The notes beneath the pieces are model-generated. The model was given only the letters and a program-made list of their open reading frames with translations. It ran no database searches and was not told where the DNA came from. Of a stretch of DNA of 64,000 bases, positions 55,484 through 64,000 are shown piece after piece. The position numbers and the translations under genes were made by a program. This DNA is from Candidatus Methylacidithermus pantelleriae (GTDB taxonomy: Bacteria; Verrucomicrobiota; Verrucomicrobiia; Methylacidiphilales; Methylacidiphilaceae). The DNA lies in contig NZ_CAJNOB010000001.1 in NCBI RefSeq assembly GCF_905250085.1, positions 252,624-316,623 on the forward strand. Reading direction: 5' to 3'. Each line of letters begins with the position of its first letter. Within the stretch, counting starts at the first letter, position 1.

Positions 55484-56902
55484 ATGAGGCGACCCAAGAA
55501 GGGGCTGAGACTCTGGGATGGACGATTTCTTTGCCTGACACTCCTTGTCATTGCCCCTATAGCCAGGGCTAGCTCTGAGTCTACTTCGGACGCCCAGCCC
55601 AGCTACTACACCTGTACCATGCATCCAAGTGTTCGTTCCCCGAAGCCGGGCAAGTGCCCGATTTGTGGAATGGACCTCGTCCCCGTTTTTACGTCAATGG
55701 CGCCATCGGCGAGCCGTCCTTCCTCTAAAGAATCTTCGTCCGTTCCCAAAGAAGTGGCGGGCACGGTGTGGATTTCTCCGGAACGACTTCAAGTCATTGG
55801 CGTGCGATTCGCCCCGGTTGTGCGTCGACACTTGCATCGCGTTCTTTCGGCTCCAGGTTTGGTCACGGTAGCCGAACCGCTTCTTTATGATATTAACGTA
55901 AAGGCCGCACCCGGATACGTTCTCAAGCTCTACGCCAACTACGTAGGACAATTTGTGAAAAAAGGGGAGATTTTGGCCACCATCCTTGCGGAAGGTTGGG
56001 TGGACGCTCAGGTTCGTTACGTTCGCGCCTATCGCGCCTGGCGGAGAAGCGTCCTTTTTCCGATGAATAATCCTGTCCTTTTGGAGCAAGCGTTTGAAAG
56101 GGTACGCAACCAGATACGCGTGTGGGATCTTTCGGAAGAGGATCTTCGAGAACTGGAAAAGAAAGCGTGGGCGATTTCAGAAATCGACCTTCAGACCGGC
56201 CATGGATTCCGGCCGACGTTTGATCTTAAGGCTCCGGTTACCGGGCACATCCATGAGAAGCGCGTAGTGGAGGGTCAACGATTTGAGGCGGGCCAAACGC
56301 TTTTGCGAATTGCTGATCTTTCAAGGGTTTGGGTCGAGGCTCAGTTTCCTGAAGATCAAGGGCGTTGGCTGCGGCCGGGGGAATCGTTCACGTTGACTTT
56401 CCCGGCATTACCGGGCGAATCAAGGAAAGCTAGACTTGACTTTATCTATCCCCACTTGCCCGAAGAGACGCGGGATTTTCGAGTTCGTTTTGTTCTTTCC
56501 AATCCCGGCCACCGGCTTCGTCCCGGAATGTATGCCGAAGCCCATGGACAATTCGATTATGGGACAGCACTGGCTGTTCCTGCCAGTGCGGTCGTCCCGA
56601 CGGGGGACAAATTCTTTGTCTTTGTCGACCGTGGCGGAGGGCACCTAGAACCCAAGGCCATTGAGGTAGAGGGACCTTTTGAGGATTTTTACCTGGTTCG
56701 CAAAGGACAACTTGAGCCCGGGGAACAGGTCGTCGTTTCGGCCAATTATCTCGTGGATGCGGAAGCCCAGGTGCAAGGAGTCCTTCGGAGTTGGGAACTT
56801 TCTGGAGAAAAGGAAAAAAAAGGGGAACCAGAGTCTCGTCCTCCGGAGGATCGTTCCGGTCAGATGCGCGGCATGCCTGGCATGCCGATGCACCGTCACT
56901 AA
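55484..56902 (+). CDS. cusB: RND efflux periplasmic adaptor (CusB-like) with N-terminal heavy-metal-binding domain
   Basis: Membrane-fusion protein linking the inner-membrane pump to an outer-membrane channel. The 472-aa protein has a signal-like start, then a metal-binding module YTCTMHP (42-48) and CPICGMDLVP (58-67). This HMBD is common in Cu/Ag efflux adaptors. Lipoyl and beta-barrel regions follow (KAAPGYVLKLYANYVGQFVKKGEIL, then LKAPVTGHIHEKRVVEGQRFEAG), and the C-terminus ends with a Met/His-rich tail (MRGMPGMPMHRH). The neighbouring cusA starts 14 bp after its stop. Confidence 0.92.
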   Translation: MRRPKKGLRLWDGRFLCLTLLVIAPIARASSESTSDAQPSYYTCTMHPSVRSPKPGKCPICGMDLVPVFTSMAPSASRPSSKESSSVPKEVAGTVWISPERLQVIGVRFAPVVRRHLHRVLSAPGLVTVAEPLLYDINVKAAPGYVLKLYANYVGQFVKKGEILATILAEGWVDAQVRYVRAYRAWRRSVLFPMNNPVLLEQAFERVRNQIRVWDLSEEDLRELEKKAWAISEIDLQTGHGFRPTFDLKAPVTGHIHEKRVVEGQRFEAGQTLLRIADLSRVWVEAQFPEDQGRWLRPGESFTLTFPALPGESRKARLDFIYPHLPEETRDFRVRFVLSNPGHRLRPGMYAEAHGQFDYGTALAVPASAVVPTGDKFFVFVDRGGGHLEPKAIEVEGPFEDFYLVRKGQLEPGEQVVVSANYLVDAEAQVQGVLRSWELSGEKEKKGEPESRPPEDRSGQMRGMPGMPMHRH

Positions 56903-56916
56903 TCCGACTTGAGGGA

Positions 56917-59900
56917 ATGGTGAATCCGGAAACGTGGATCAAAAGCTCGGTTCGGAACCCCGTTCTCGTCGTTTTGGGTACCTTGCTTTTGCTTGGGCTC
57001 GGTGCGTTTGCGATGCTCCGGGTTCCTGTGGACGCGATCCCGGATCTTTCCGATGTTCAGGTCATTATCTATACCGAGTGGCCTGGGCGAAGCCCAGACC
57101 TGGTAGAAGACCAAGTTACCTATCCCATTTCCACGCGACTCATTGGTGCACCACGAGTGCGCTGGGTGAGGGGAGAGTCCACCTTTGGAAAATCCTTTGT
57201 CTACGTGATTTTTGAGGATGGAACTGATCTCTACTGGGCGCGAAGCCGGGTGCTTGAGTACCTCGCCGGTCTATTAGGAAATTTGCCCCCCGGGGTCCAG
57301 CCTCGTCTAGGACCGGATGCAACCAGTGTGGGATGGGTGTTTGAGTACGCTTTGGTCGATGAGACGGGGCGTCATACTCTTGCGGAACTGCGCTCGTTCC
57401 AGGACTGGACCTTGCGCTTTGCTCTCAATTCAGTCCCGGGAGTCGCAGAGGTCGCCTCGGTGGGTGGCTACGTGATCGAATACCAGGTTCAGCTGGATCC
57501 CAAAAAGCTTTCCGTCTATGGGGTTTCGCTTCTGGAAGTGGTAGAGGCGATTCAAAACGGTAATCGGGATGTGGGGGGAGGGACCTTCGAGGTCAATACC
57601 ACAGAGCAAATCCTTCGAGGTCGCGGGTACTTTCGGTCCTTGCGGGATATGGGAAAAACGGTAGTCAAAGTGACTCCCAATGGGGTTCCCGTCCGGGTAG
57701 AGGATTTAGGGTACCTGACCTTGGGACCCGCTCCCCGGCGCGGCGCGGCAGAGCTCGACGGCAAAGGCGAGTGCGTGGGTGGAATTATCATCATGCGCCA
57801 GGGAGAGAATGCGTTACGGGTCATTGATGGGGTGCGAAAAAAAATCCGTGAATTAGAACCGTCTTTTCCGTCCGGGGTCAAACTTGTCCCAGTGTACGAT
57901 CGCTCTGAGCTCATTCAGCGGGCCATCCACACGCTCAGCCGCAAGCTTGTGGAGGAAAGCGTTATTGTCGTTGGTGTGTGCGCGCTTTTTCTCTGGCACT
58001 TTCGCAGCGCTCTGGTAGTCATCCTTTTTCTTCCCGCGGCCATCGTTCTATCCTTTCTCCCTTTTTCTTTCTTCGATCTTAACGCCAACATCATGTCGTT
58101 AGGTGGCATTGCCATTGCCATTGGTGCGATGGTGGACGCCGGCATCGTCATGGTCGAGGCAGCTCACAAGGAGATCGAAAGAGAGGCCGAGGGTACCGGG
58201 GGCCTTACGGAGGCAAAGCGAAAAGAAGCCATTCTCATAGCGGCCCAACGCGTCGGCCGGCCTCTTTTCTTTTCCCTGTTGGTGCTGACCGTGTCGTTTC
58301 TCCCCATTTTAGGTCTAGAGGCTCAAGAGGGTCGTCTCTTCCGGCCGCTCGCTCTTACCAAGACCTTTTCGATGCTCTTTGCCTCTCTTCTCTCGGTAAC
58401 CTTGGTTCCGGTACTCATGCAGGCGCTCATTCGTGGCAGGATTCGCCCGGAAACGCAAAACCCGATCTCGACGGTGTCGCAACGGCTCTACCTACCAATC
58501 GTTCGTTGGGTTCTTGCACATCCATGGGCAACGTTGGGAATGGCTGCCTCCATTTTGGCTTCTGCGTACTTTCCTATTACCCACTTAGGAGCGGAGTTCA
58601 TGCCTCCGCTAGATGAGGGTACCCTTCTGTACATGCCTACGGGGATTCCGGGGATTGCGTTGCCAGAAGCCACGCGAATTCTCCAGATCCAGGATGAAAT
58701 CCTCCGAACATTTCCTGAAGTGGATCATGTGTTTGGTAAAGTAGGGGCGGCAGAGACGTCAACCGATCCGGCTCCTCTCTCCATGGTAGAGACCCTTGTT
58801 TCGTTGAAGCCCAAAAGCCAGTGGAGACCAGGTATGACATGGAACAAACTCCTAGCGGAAATGGACCAAAGACTTCGCTTTCCGGGCATGGCCAATATTT
58901 TTTGGATGCCGATTCAGACCCGCCTTCAAATGCTGACCACGGGCATGCGTTCTGTTCTCGGCATTAAAATCTTTGGCGATGACTGGCGTGTTCTGGACCG
59001 GCTTGGCACGGAAATCGAACAAACCCTATCCGCCTTCCCAAAAACCCGAAGCGTTTATTCCGAGCGTTTGTCGGGCGGCAGATTCCTCGATGTAGAGTTG
59101 GATCGCGATGCCTTGGCACGGTTCGGCCTCTCCGTGGAAGACGTGCAAAAAACGCTCGAATACGCCTTCGGAGGGAATCCCGTCACGACCATGGTGCTAG
59201 GCAGGGAGCGTTACCCTGTGACGGTACGAGTGGTCCGCAGTTTCCGAGATTATCCCGAGCGGATCGGAGAACTTTGGATTCCGACTCGCCAGCCAAAACC
59301 CTTGCTCCCCCCGAAAAATGGGATGGAGGGCCAGGAAGAGGGAGCACAGGGAGGAGGCTGGACGAACCGCGTCAACCTCTCTCTCCTTGCACGCCTCAAG
59401 TTTCGGTCAGGCCCACCGTCCCTCCGCAGCGAAAATGGAAAGCTTGTAAACTTTGTTTTTGTCGACACGGAGGATCCGGATCTAGTAGGTTATGTCCAAA
59501 AGGCATCCCAGAGGATTGCACAAACCGTCTCCTTTCCCCCGGGTTATTACGTCCAGTGGTCGGGAAACTTCGAATATTACCAGCGCGCAAAGGAACGGCT
59601 TTCCCTCCTCATTCCTATTGTTATTTTTGTTATTTTTTTCCTTCTGTATACCAATACCGGTTCTCTAGTGGAATCAGGCCTGGTCCTTTTGGCCGTCCCT
59701 TTCTCTTTGGTAGGGGCGTTCTGGCTTCTTTTTTTCCTCCACTTCAACTTGAGTGTTGCTGTAGCCGTGGGACTGATTGCGTTGGCTGGACTGGACGCAG
59801 AAACGGGAGTGGTCATGCTCTTATATCTTGAGGAAGCCTACCGGATGCGCATCCAAAAAGGGCTGATGCGTTGCAGTGACGATCTTCGAGAGGCGATACT

Positions 59901-60174
59901 CGAAGGCGCGGCAGGCCGGCTCCGGCCGAAGCTTATGACCGTTTGCACAATCCTTTTTGGTTTACTCCCGATCCTTTGGGAAACACAGACTGGAGGAGAT
60001 GTGATGAAGCGAGTAGCAGCTCCCATGGTAGGGGGAGTTCTCACCTCTGCGGTGCTTGAGCTTTTGGTTTATCCTGTCCTCTACTGGATATGGCGAAGAC
60101 CCTCGGTACGTTCCCGTACCCCTTCGGCTTTGGTCGTCGCTCCAGTCAGAGCCTCCCGTCAGGGGGAGACCTAG
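56917..60174 (+). CDS. cusA: Heavy-metal RND efflux pump, CusA-type (Cu/Ag class)
   Basis: A 1085-aa inner-membrane proton antiporter of the HME-RND family. It has twelve hydrophobic helices and two large periplasmic loops. The TM4 motif AIAIGAMVDAGIVMVEAAHK closely follows the CusA form (GAMVDAAIVMIENAHK). A periplasmic metal-site Met matches CusA Met573 in RLQMLTTGMRSVLGIKIFG (near residue 672). Together they point to monovalent copper/silver rather than Co/Zn/Cd. ATG at 56917 has GAGGG upstream. No outer-membrane channel (CusC) is found nearby, so a shared one must be used. Confidence 0.95.
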   Translation: MVNPETWIKSSVRNPVLVVLGTLLLLGLGAFAMLRVPVDAIPDLSDVQVIIYTEWPGRSPDLVEDQVTYPISTRLIGAPRVRWVRGESTFGKSFVYVIFEDGTDLYWARSRVLEYLAGLLGNLPPGVQPRLGPDATSVGWVFEYALVDETGRHTLAELRSFQDWTLRFALNSVPGVAEVASVGGYVIEYQVQLDPKKLSVYGVSLLEVVEAIQNGNRDVGGGTFEVNTTEQILRGRGYFRSLRDMGKTVVKVTPNGVPVRVEDLGYLTLGPAPRRGAAELDGKGECVGGIIIMRQGENALRVIDGVRKKIRELEPSFPSGVKLVPVYDRSELIQRAIHTLSRKLVEESVIVVGVCALFLWHFRSALVVILFLPAAIVLSFLPFSFFDLNANIMSLGGIAIAIGAMVDAGIVMVEAAHKEIEREAEGTGGLTEAKRKEAILIAAQRVGRPLFFSLLVLTVSFLPILGLEAQEGRLFRPLALTKTFSMLFASLLSVTLVPVLMQALIRGRIRPETQNPISTVSQRLYLPIVRWVLAHPWATLGMAASILASAYFPITHLGAEFMPPLDEGTLLYMPTGIPGIALPEATRILQIQDEILRTFPEVDHVFGKVGAAETSTDPAPLSMVETLVSLKPKSQWRPGMTWNKLLAEMDQRLRFPGMANIFWMPIQTRLQMLTTGMRSVLGIKIFGDDWRVLDRLGTEIEQTLSAFPKTRSVYSERLSGGRFLDVELDRDALARFGLSVEDVQKTLEYAFGGNPVTTMVLGRERYPVTVRVVRSFRDYPERIGELWIPTRQPKPLLPPKNGMEGQEEGAQGGGWTNRVNLSLLARLKFRSGPPSLRSENGKLVNFVFVDTEDPDLVGYVQKASQRIAQTVSFPPGYYVQWSGNFEYYQRAKERLSLLIPIVIFVIFFLLYTNTGSLVESGLVLLAVPFSLVGAFWLLFFLHFNLSVAVAVGLIALAGLDAETGVVMLLYLEEAYRMRIQKGLMRCSDDLREAILEGAAGRLRPKLMTVCTILFGLLPILWETQTGGDVMKRVAAPMVGGVLTSAVLELLVYPVLYWIWRRPSVRSRTPSALVVAPVRASRQGET

Positions 60175-60484
60175 GCATTCCTTTCCCCTGGAGTACGTTC
60201 CCCGTGGCTAGCGTTTTTGCATCCGGTTCGAAGGGACCAAGGCAGCTTTGCCGGCGCTCCCCGGAGATCCCCTAAGAAAAGCTGCCTGGAGAGACCCCGT
60301 TAGGGATGCAGGGACTTTGGGGATATTGACGACCCATGGGATCTTGGAAATCGCAAGTGCTCCTTTGGCAAATATTCCAAGGAGTCGTGTGACCGTGGAA
60401 CGCACTCTTGGGTTGGCACGCGCAAGAAAGGCTATTGGGCTTGGACCCGTGGCACGGAAAACGCAGGAACTTTGGATTAACTCT
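60175..60484. other. Intergenic region between converging cusA and GT4 genes
   Basis: About 310 bp. It contains a 10-bp perfect inverted repeat (60240-60287) and no believable gene. The plus frame at 60248-61036 is mostly a shadow of the glycosyltransferase. Confidence 0.4.
60240..60287. terminator. Long inverted repeat between convergent genes, possible bidirectional terminator
   Basis: AGGCAGCTTT (60240-60249) and AAAGCTGCCT (60278-60287) form a perfect 10-bp stem with a 28-nt GC-rich loop. No long T-run follows, so it may act with Rho or be a protein site. Confidence 0.4.
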
Positions 60485-61639
60485 TTAAAAGCGGGACGGT
60501 TTGGGCTGGAGAGCACAGAGAAGCGCTTCGCCCGTTTTTTCCCAGGAAAACTGGAGGGCATGCTTTCGCGCCTGGGCTCCGAGCTTTTGTCGGAGAGACG
60601 GGGAGCTAAGCAGTCTTTCCAAGGCGTTGGCGAGCTTTTCCACGTTCCCTTCTGGAACAAGAAGGCCGGTTTGTTCGTGAAGGATCGCGTCTTCTACTCC
60701 TCCGGTTCGATATCCGACCGACGGTTTGCCCCAGAGTCCCGCTTCCAGGTAAACGAGCCCCAATCCCTCGACGCTCATGCCAAGTTGTCGACTCGCCATC
60801 GCAAAAACCTGACACCGCCGGTAAATTGTGGCGAGGTCCTCCGGGGAAACTTTCCCAAGGTAGTGAAAGTTGACACAGGTTTTCTGACACAACGCTTGGA
60901 GGGAGCGCAAGGAATCTTGTTGAGCAGGGCCAGCTACAAGGTAGGTCGTTTTTTCTTTGAGAACTGGCGGAAGGCGACCCAGGGCTTGGGCGACTTCCAG
61001 GTGGCCCTTACGGGGATGAAGCCGACCTACGGTTAAGACAACGTAGGGGTTCTCGTCTGGTATCTCGAACAGGGCTGACGACTCCGCTAGCTTGCGCATC
61101 TCATGCCTGGGGGCTCCGGGGACCCAGAGAACTTGGTTGGGAGTCGATAGCTTCGGGAACGTCGCCTCAAAAAGATTCTTCACGAAGCGAGAAACGACGC
61201 CTACAGAAACGGGGCGAGGGATCTGTTGCCAGAGCGCATGCCATCGAGGCTTTCGGCGGTAGCGCAAAAGCTCAGACCCGTGAAAAATCGGAATCCAAAG
61301 GGAGTTTCGTGGAACCCAACCCAGCCGGAGCGACCAAAGCCAAACGAGCTGAGCACCGTAGCTTGCGAGGATCCAAAGAGTTTCCGCGGGCTTCCGGGGA
61401 GCTTCCGTCTTCACACCCCAAAGCAAGCGGGCAAGATCTTGGATCCTTAAACTGGGACGTCCACCGAAACGGCGAATCTGGACTGGCAGAGCCCCAGGTC
61501 CTTCTTGAGGCTGTCCTAGCGTCCAAACTTCAATGGGCTGCCCCATCCGGGCAAACGCCCGGGCAAGCTCCTCACAATAGGTCGCTACTCCACCGCAGAA
61601 GGGGTGGAACTCATGAGTTACGAGAACAATTTTATGCAA
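60485..61639 (-). CDS. GT4-family glycosyltransferase (group 1)
   Basis: A 384-aa GT-B fold enzyme. N-terminal VTHEFHPFCGGVATYCEELARAF (acceptor-side loop), then HGSELLRYRRK. In the C-terminal domain come LTVGRLHPRKGHLEVAQAL (nucleotide-sugar strand), YLVAGPAQ, FHYLGKVSPEDLATIYRR and MSVEGLGLVYLEAG, with Glu in the EGLG...E EX7E motif. It transfers a sugar to a glycan or lipid precursor. It faces the ACP-dehydratase gene across 104 bp; whether they belong together is unknown. Confidence 0.9.
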   Translation of the reverse strand: MHKIVLVTHEFHPFCGGVATYCEELARAFARMGQPIEVWTLGQPQEGPGALPVQIRRFGGRPSLRIQDLARLLWGVKTEAPRKPAETLWILASYGAQLVWLWSLRLGWVPRNSLWIPIFHGSELLRYRRKPRWHALWQQIPRPVSVGVVSRFVKNLFEATFPKLSTPNQVLWVPGAPRHEMRKLAESSALFEIPDENPYVVLTVGRLHPRKGHLEVAQALGRLPPVLKEKTTYLVAGPAQQDSLRSLQALCQKTCVNFHYLGKVSPEDLATIYRRCQVFAMASRQLGMSVEGLGLVYLEAGLWGKPSVGYRTGGVEDAILHEQTGLLVPEGNVEKLANALERLLSSPSLRQKLGAQARKHALQFSWEKTGEALLCALQPKPSRF

Positions 61640-61743
61640 CGGCCCCCTTTCTTTTTCCTTTACCCAAGGTGTAACCCGTGGCTACAAAAAACGACACAAC
61701 TCCTTTCTTTGGGAAAGATGGGTGATAGAGTGATTTTCCGATC

Positions 61744-62634
61744 ATGGCCGATCCATTGAGCGAACAGGAACTAGAACAGATTCGCACATCCCTCAAGCGG
61801 TGCAGCCCCGAAACAGTGGAAGCGGTGCTGCGATTCCGTCAAATGGGTGACCTTAGCGGCGTTCCGATTGCGATCCGGGGAATCTTGCAGCGTTACCTGC
61901 CCCCGGAAAACAAGGTGGATTTAAGTCGTGCGGACCGGAATTTGCGACTGGTGGAAGACTTAGGGATCGATTCTCTCACGATGCTGGAAGTTGTGCTCAC
62001 GATAGAAGAATCGCTAGGCATTCGTGTGGAGGATGCCGAGCTAAGAAACTTGCGGACGCTCGGTGATGTGGACCGGTTTTTGGAACAAAAACTTTCTGGG
62101 GCCGGTGCGGAGGGCAAGGGGCAGAGGCTTTCCCGAGAGGAAATCGCTCTGGTTTTACCCCAGCAACCTCCTTTCCTTTTTCTGGACGAAGCCCTTGTGG
62201 AGGGGGAGCGGGTGGAGGCTCGGTACTTGCTCAAAGGGGATGAGTTTTTCTTTGAGGGGCATTTTAAGAATCGACCGTTAACCCCGGCTTCGATCGTCTT
62301 TGAAGCAGCCGGGCAGGCCGCTTGCCTGTGGCTCCTCCAGTGCGGGCCTGGGCGTGTAGGCCGGGCCATCGGAGGTCATGAACTTTTGTTTCTTTCGGTG
62401 GAGGAGGCCCATTTCTATCGCCAAACAGCACCCAAGGCGCTACTGGAAATCCAAGCTACGCTTGTGCGACTCCGCCCTCCCGTGGCGGTTTTTTCAGCTG
62501 TCGTCTCGGCAGGTGGAGAACGGGTGGCGCGTATGGAAAGACTGACCCTAGCTTTTGGGGAATCTCCGGGTCTAGGGAAGGACGAGGGTAATGAGGCCCT
62601 CGGTCCCCAAGCTACTGACCCGTCAGCTAGCTAA
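61744..62634 (+). CDS. ACP-(3-hydroxyacyl-ACP dehydratase) fusion protein
   Basis: Two domains in one 296-aa chain. Residues ~50-115 are an acyl-carrier protein: DLGIDSLTMLEVVL, with Ser77 as the phosphopantetheine site. Residues ~130-270 are a FabZ/hot-dog dehydratase: PQQPPFLFLDEAL, EGHFKNRPLTPASIVFEAAGQAA, with catalytic His173 and Glu187. The first 45 residues are an extra helical segment. Normally FabZ (150 aa) and AcpP are separate; fusion suggests a dedicated pathway such as an aryl-polyene or special lipid, not bulk fatty acid synthesis. The next gene, a ketosynthase, overlaps or adjoins its end. Confidence 0.88.
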   Translation: MADPLSEQELEQIRTSLKRCSPETVEAVLRFRQMGDLSGVPIAIRGILQRYLPPENKVDLSRADRNLRLVEDLGIDSLTMLEVVLTIEESLGIRVEDAELRNLRTLGDVDRFLEQKLSGAGAEGKGQRLSREEIALVLPQQPPFLFLDEALVEGERVEARYLLKGDEFFFEGHFKNRPLTPASIVFEAAGQAACLWLLQCGPGRVGRAIGGHELLFLSVEEAHFYRQTAPKALLEIQATLVRLRPPVAVFSAVVSAGGERVARMERLTLAFGESPGLGKDEGNEALGPQATDPSAS

Positions 62635-62680
62635 GCAGGGTTCAGTAGTGGGCGGAGGGGAAGCTTTTCTGCGAAAGCCT

Positions 62681-63961
62681 ATGCGAACCCCCACCATGCG
62701 AAGAGTGGTAGTAACGGGGCTCGGGTTTATTACCAGTATCGGGAACGACCGGTCCACGGTGGAGCGAAGCCTTCGGGAAGGGATTCACGGGATCGAACGC
62801 TGGCCAGAGTTTGAGAACCCGCAAATCCCGGTGAAATTGTTAGGATCGATCAAGGGGTTTGAGTTTCCCTCTCTAGACTGTGACGACTGGGTTTATCCTA
62901 AGCGCTATCGGATTTCAAGAGCGCTTCTTCGTTCCATGCCTCCCCACGGCGTTTTTGCCTATTGTGCTTTTGTCCAGGCGGTAGAGGATGCCCAGCTTCC
63001 GAAAGAATTGATTTCCCATCCGCGCACAGGTGCTGTGTGTGCCTCGGGTGGGTCCATGTGGATCAGCTATCACAATCTCCATACCATGGTAACGCGTGGC
63101 GTGCAGCACTGTTACCCCTTGGCAATGGTGGCTAGCATTGCGGGGACACTGAACATCAATATCGCGGCTGCCTTCGGGATCAAAGGAGCCCTGCAAGGTT
63201 TTTGCACCGCGTGTGCATCGAGCGCTCACGCGACGGGCGCGGCGTTTGAACTCATTCGCTCAGGCAAGCAAGACATCGCCTTTGTCGTTGGGGGTGAAGA
63301 CTGTAATCTCTTTTCCAGCCTTCCTTTTGCCGGGATTCGTGCTCTGAGTACCCAGTCGGATCCGGAGAAAAGCCCAGCTCCCTTCGATCGCTCTCGGGAT
63401 GGGTTTGTGGCAAGCGGTGGGAGCACGGTTGTTGTTCTGGAAGAACTGGAGCATGCTCTCCAGCGGGGAGCACCGATCTATGCGGAAGTTCTCGGATGGG
63501 GAGAAGCAAGCGATGGGTACAATGTCATGGCTCCCGAACCCAATGGGGAAGGGTTAGCCCGGGCGATGCTTTTGGCTCTTGCCGATGCGGGAATCACAGA
63601 TCCTTCTCAAGTGGACTATATTAACGCGCATGCTACCGGGACCTATCCGGGAGATCTCGCAGAAGCGCGTGCCATTCGAAAGGTTTTTGGTTCTTCTCGT
63701 CTCCCTATGGTTAGCAGTACCAAGGGATTAACTGGGCATGCGCTCTCCCTTTCCGGGGTGATGGAAGTTGCCTTTTGTTGCCTCTGTCTAGCCAAAAAAT
63801 TTGTTCCGGCATCGGCAAAACTCGAGCAACCGGACGACGAGTGTGCTCTTCTCCCCCTGGTTCGAAAGACCACTCCGATTGAGCCTCGGATCGTTATGAG
63901 TAACTCTTCCGGTTTTGGGGGCTCTAACGTGAGTATTGTCCTTGGGGCGTGGCCCCGGTAG
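62681..63961 (+). CDS. Beta-ketoacyl-ACP synthase (KAS I/II-type)
   Basis: Condenses acyl chains with malonyl-ACP. From the ATG at 62681 it is 426 aa with RRVVVTGLGFITSIG at the N-terminus, nucleophile Cys178 in GFCTACASSAHATGAA, His317 in INAHATGTYPGD and His353 in TKGLTGHALSLSG, the Cys-His-His triad of KAS I/II. GGSTVVVLEELEHA and NSSGFGGSNVSIVLGAW complete the family pattern. Upstream in-frame starts down to 62591 would overlap the fusion gene, so the exact start is open. Genes beyond 63961 probably extend the set. Confidence 0.92.
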   Translation: MRTPTMRRVVVTGLGFITSIGNDRSTVERSLREGIHGIERWPEFENPQIPVKLLGSIKGFEFPSLDCDDWVYPKRYRISRALLRSMPPHGVFAYCAFVQAVEDAQLPKELISHPRTGAVCASGGSMWISYHNLHTMVTRGVQHCYPLAMVASIAGTLNINIAAAFGIKGALQGFCTACASSAHATGAAFELIRSGKQDIAFVVGGEDCNLFSSLPFAGIRALSTQSDPEKSPAPFDRSRDGFVASGGSTVVVLEELEHALQRGAPIYAEVLGWGEASDGYNVMAPEPNGEGLARAMLLALADAGITDPSQVDYINAHATGTYPGDLAEARAIRKVFGSSRLPMVSSTKGLTGHALSLSGVMEVAFCCLCLAKKFVPASAKLEQPDDECALLPLVRKTTPIEPRIVMSNSSGFGGSNVSIVLGAWPR

Positions 63962-64000
63962 GAGAGTGGTTTGTCCCCAACCCGTGCGCGATGACCAAGA

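Noticed and set aside
60248-61036. 262-codon plus-strand frame opposite the GT4 gene
   Set aside because: Most of it is the antisense of a clear glycosyltransferase; the first part is in intergenic DNA with no family pattern.

Overview
The window looks like a chromosomal segment of a Gram-negative bacterium. Outer-membrane proteins (a porin, a TonB-dependent receptor), an RND metal efflux pump and an MsbA-like exporter point to a double membrane. The protein flavour (bbp2-like porin, UbiD, phosphoketolase with acetate kinase, CysNC fusion, HME-RND pump) and the moderately high GC content suggest Verrucomicrobiota, perhaps near the acidophilic methanotrophs (Methylacidiphilales). This is an inference from general resemblance: no rRNA or taxonomic marker was available to test it.

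Layout. 0-19.8 kb is dense housekeeping sequence: the end of a rhomboid protease, homoserine kinase, an orphan ParA-like ATPase, an HD hydrolase, uvrA with a TPR protein, a GT1 glycosyltransferase, a 3D-domain protein, pyrD-mnmE, priA, a lytic transglycosylase, tRNA-Arg, a SAM hydroxide adenosyltransferase with an export-like N-terminus, a RelE-like protein and an Mrp ATPase. 20-21.5 kb holds a porin. 21.5-30 kb is strikingly gene-poor: it carries tRNA-Leu, tRNA-Gly, a small conserved protein, Ogt, an APC permease and the frameshifted remains of an IS1634-like transposase. 30-37.8 kb is dense again: a seven-gene minus-strand run aroC-plsY-gpsA-dedA-M42-gloA-rpe faces a plus-strand run aroK-proC-phosphoesterase across only 38 bp. 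37.8-39.2 kb is gene-poor around a second tRNA-Gly. 39.2-47.3 kb has a TonB receptor broken by a one-base frameshift, phosphoketolase, acetate kinase and an ABC exporter. 47.4-52 kb has a UbiD-type decarboxylase and cysD-cysNC (PAPS synthesis). 52-53.5 kb has a YqjD/YqjE/YqjK-like envelope gene set with a second DUF883 paralogue. 53.9-60.2 kb is a metal-response locus: ECF sigma factor, Cys-rich CnrX-like sensor and CnrY-like membrane protein, divergent from a CusB-CusA efflux pair. 60.5-64 kb has a GT4 glycosyltransferase facing an ACP-dehydratase fusion and a ketosynthase, a set that probably continues past the window.

How the genes work together. Phosphoketolase makes acetyl-phosphate and acetate kinase turns it into ATP and acetate. 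CysD/CysNC activates sulfate to PAPS. GpsA and PlsY supply the first steps of phospholipid synthesis, beside AroC and AroK of the shikimate pathway. The sigma/sensor/anti-sigma set probably senses periplasmic metal and switches on the adjoining CusBA pump, which has copper/silver-type sequence features. The most interesting leads are this hybrid Cnr-Cus locus, the ACP-dehydratase fusion cluster, a ribulose-phosphate epimerase homologue with a changed active-site Asp, a UvrA lacking part of one zinc site, and the decayed IS and other gene debris around the tRNA genes.
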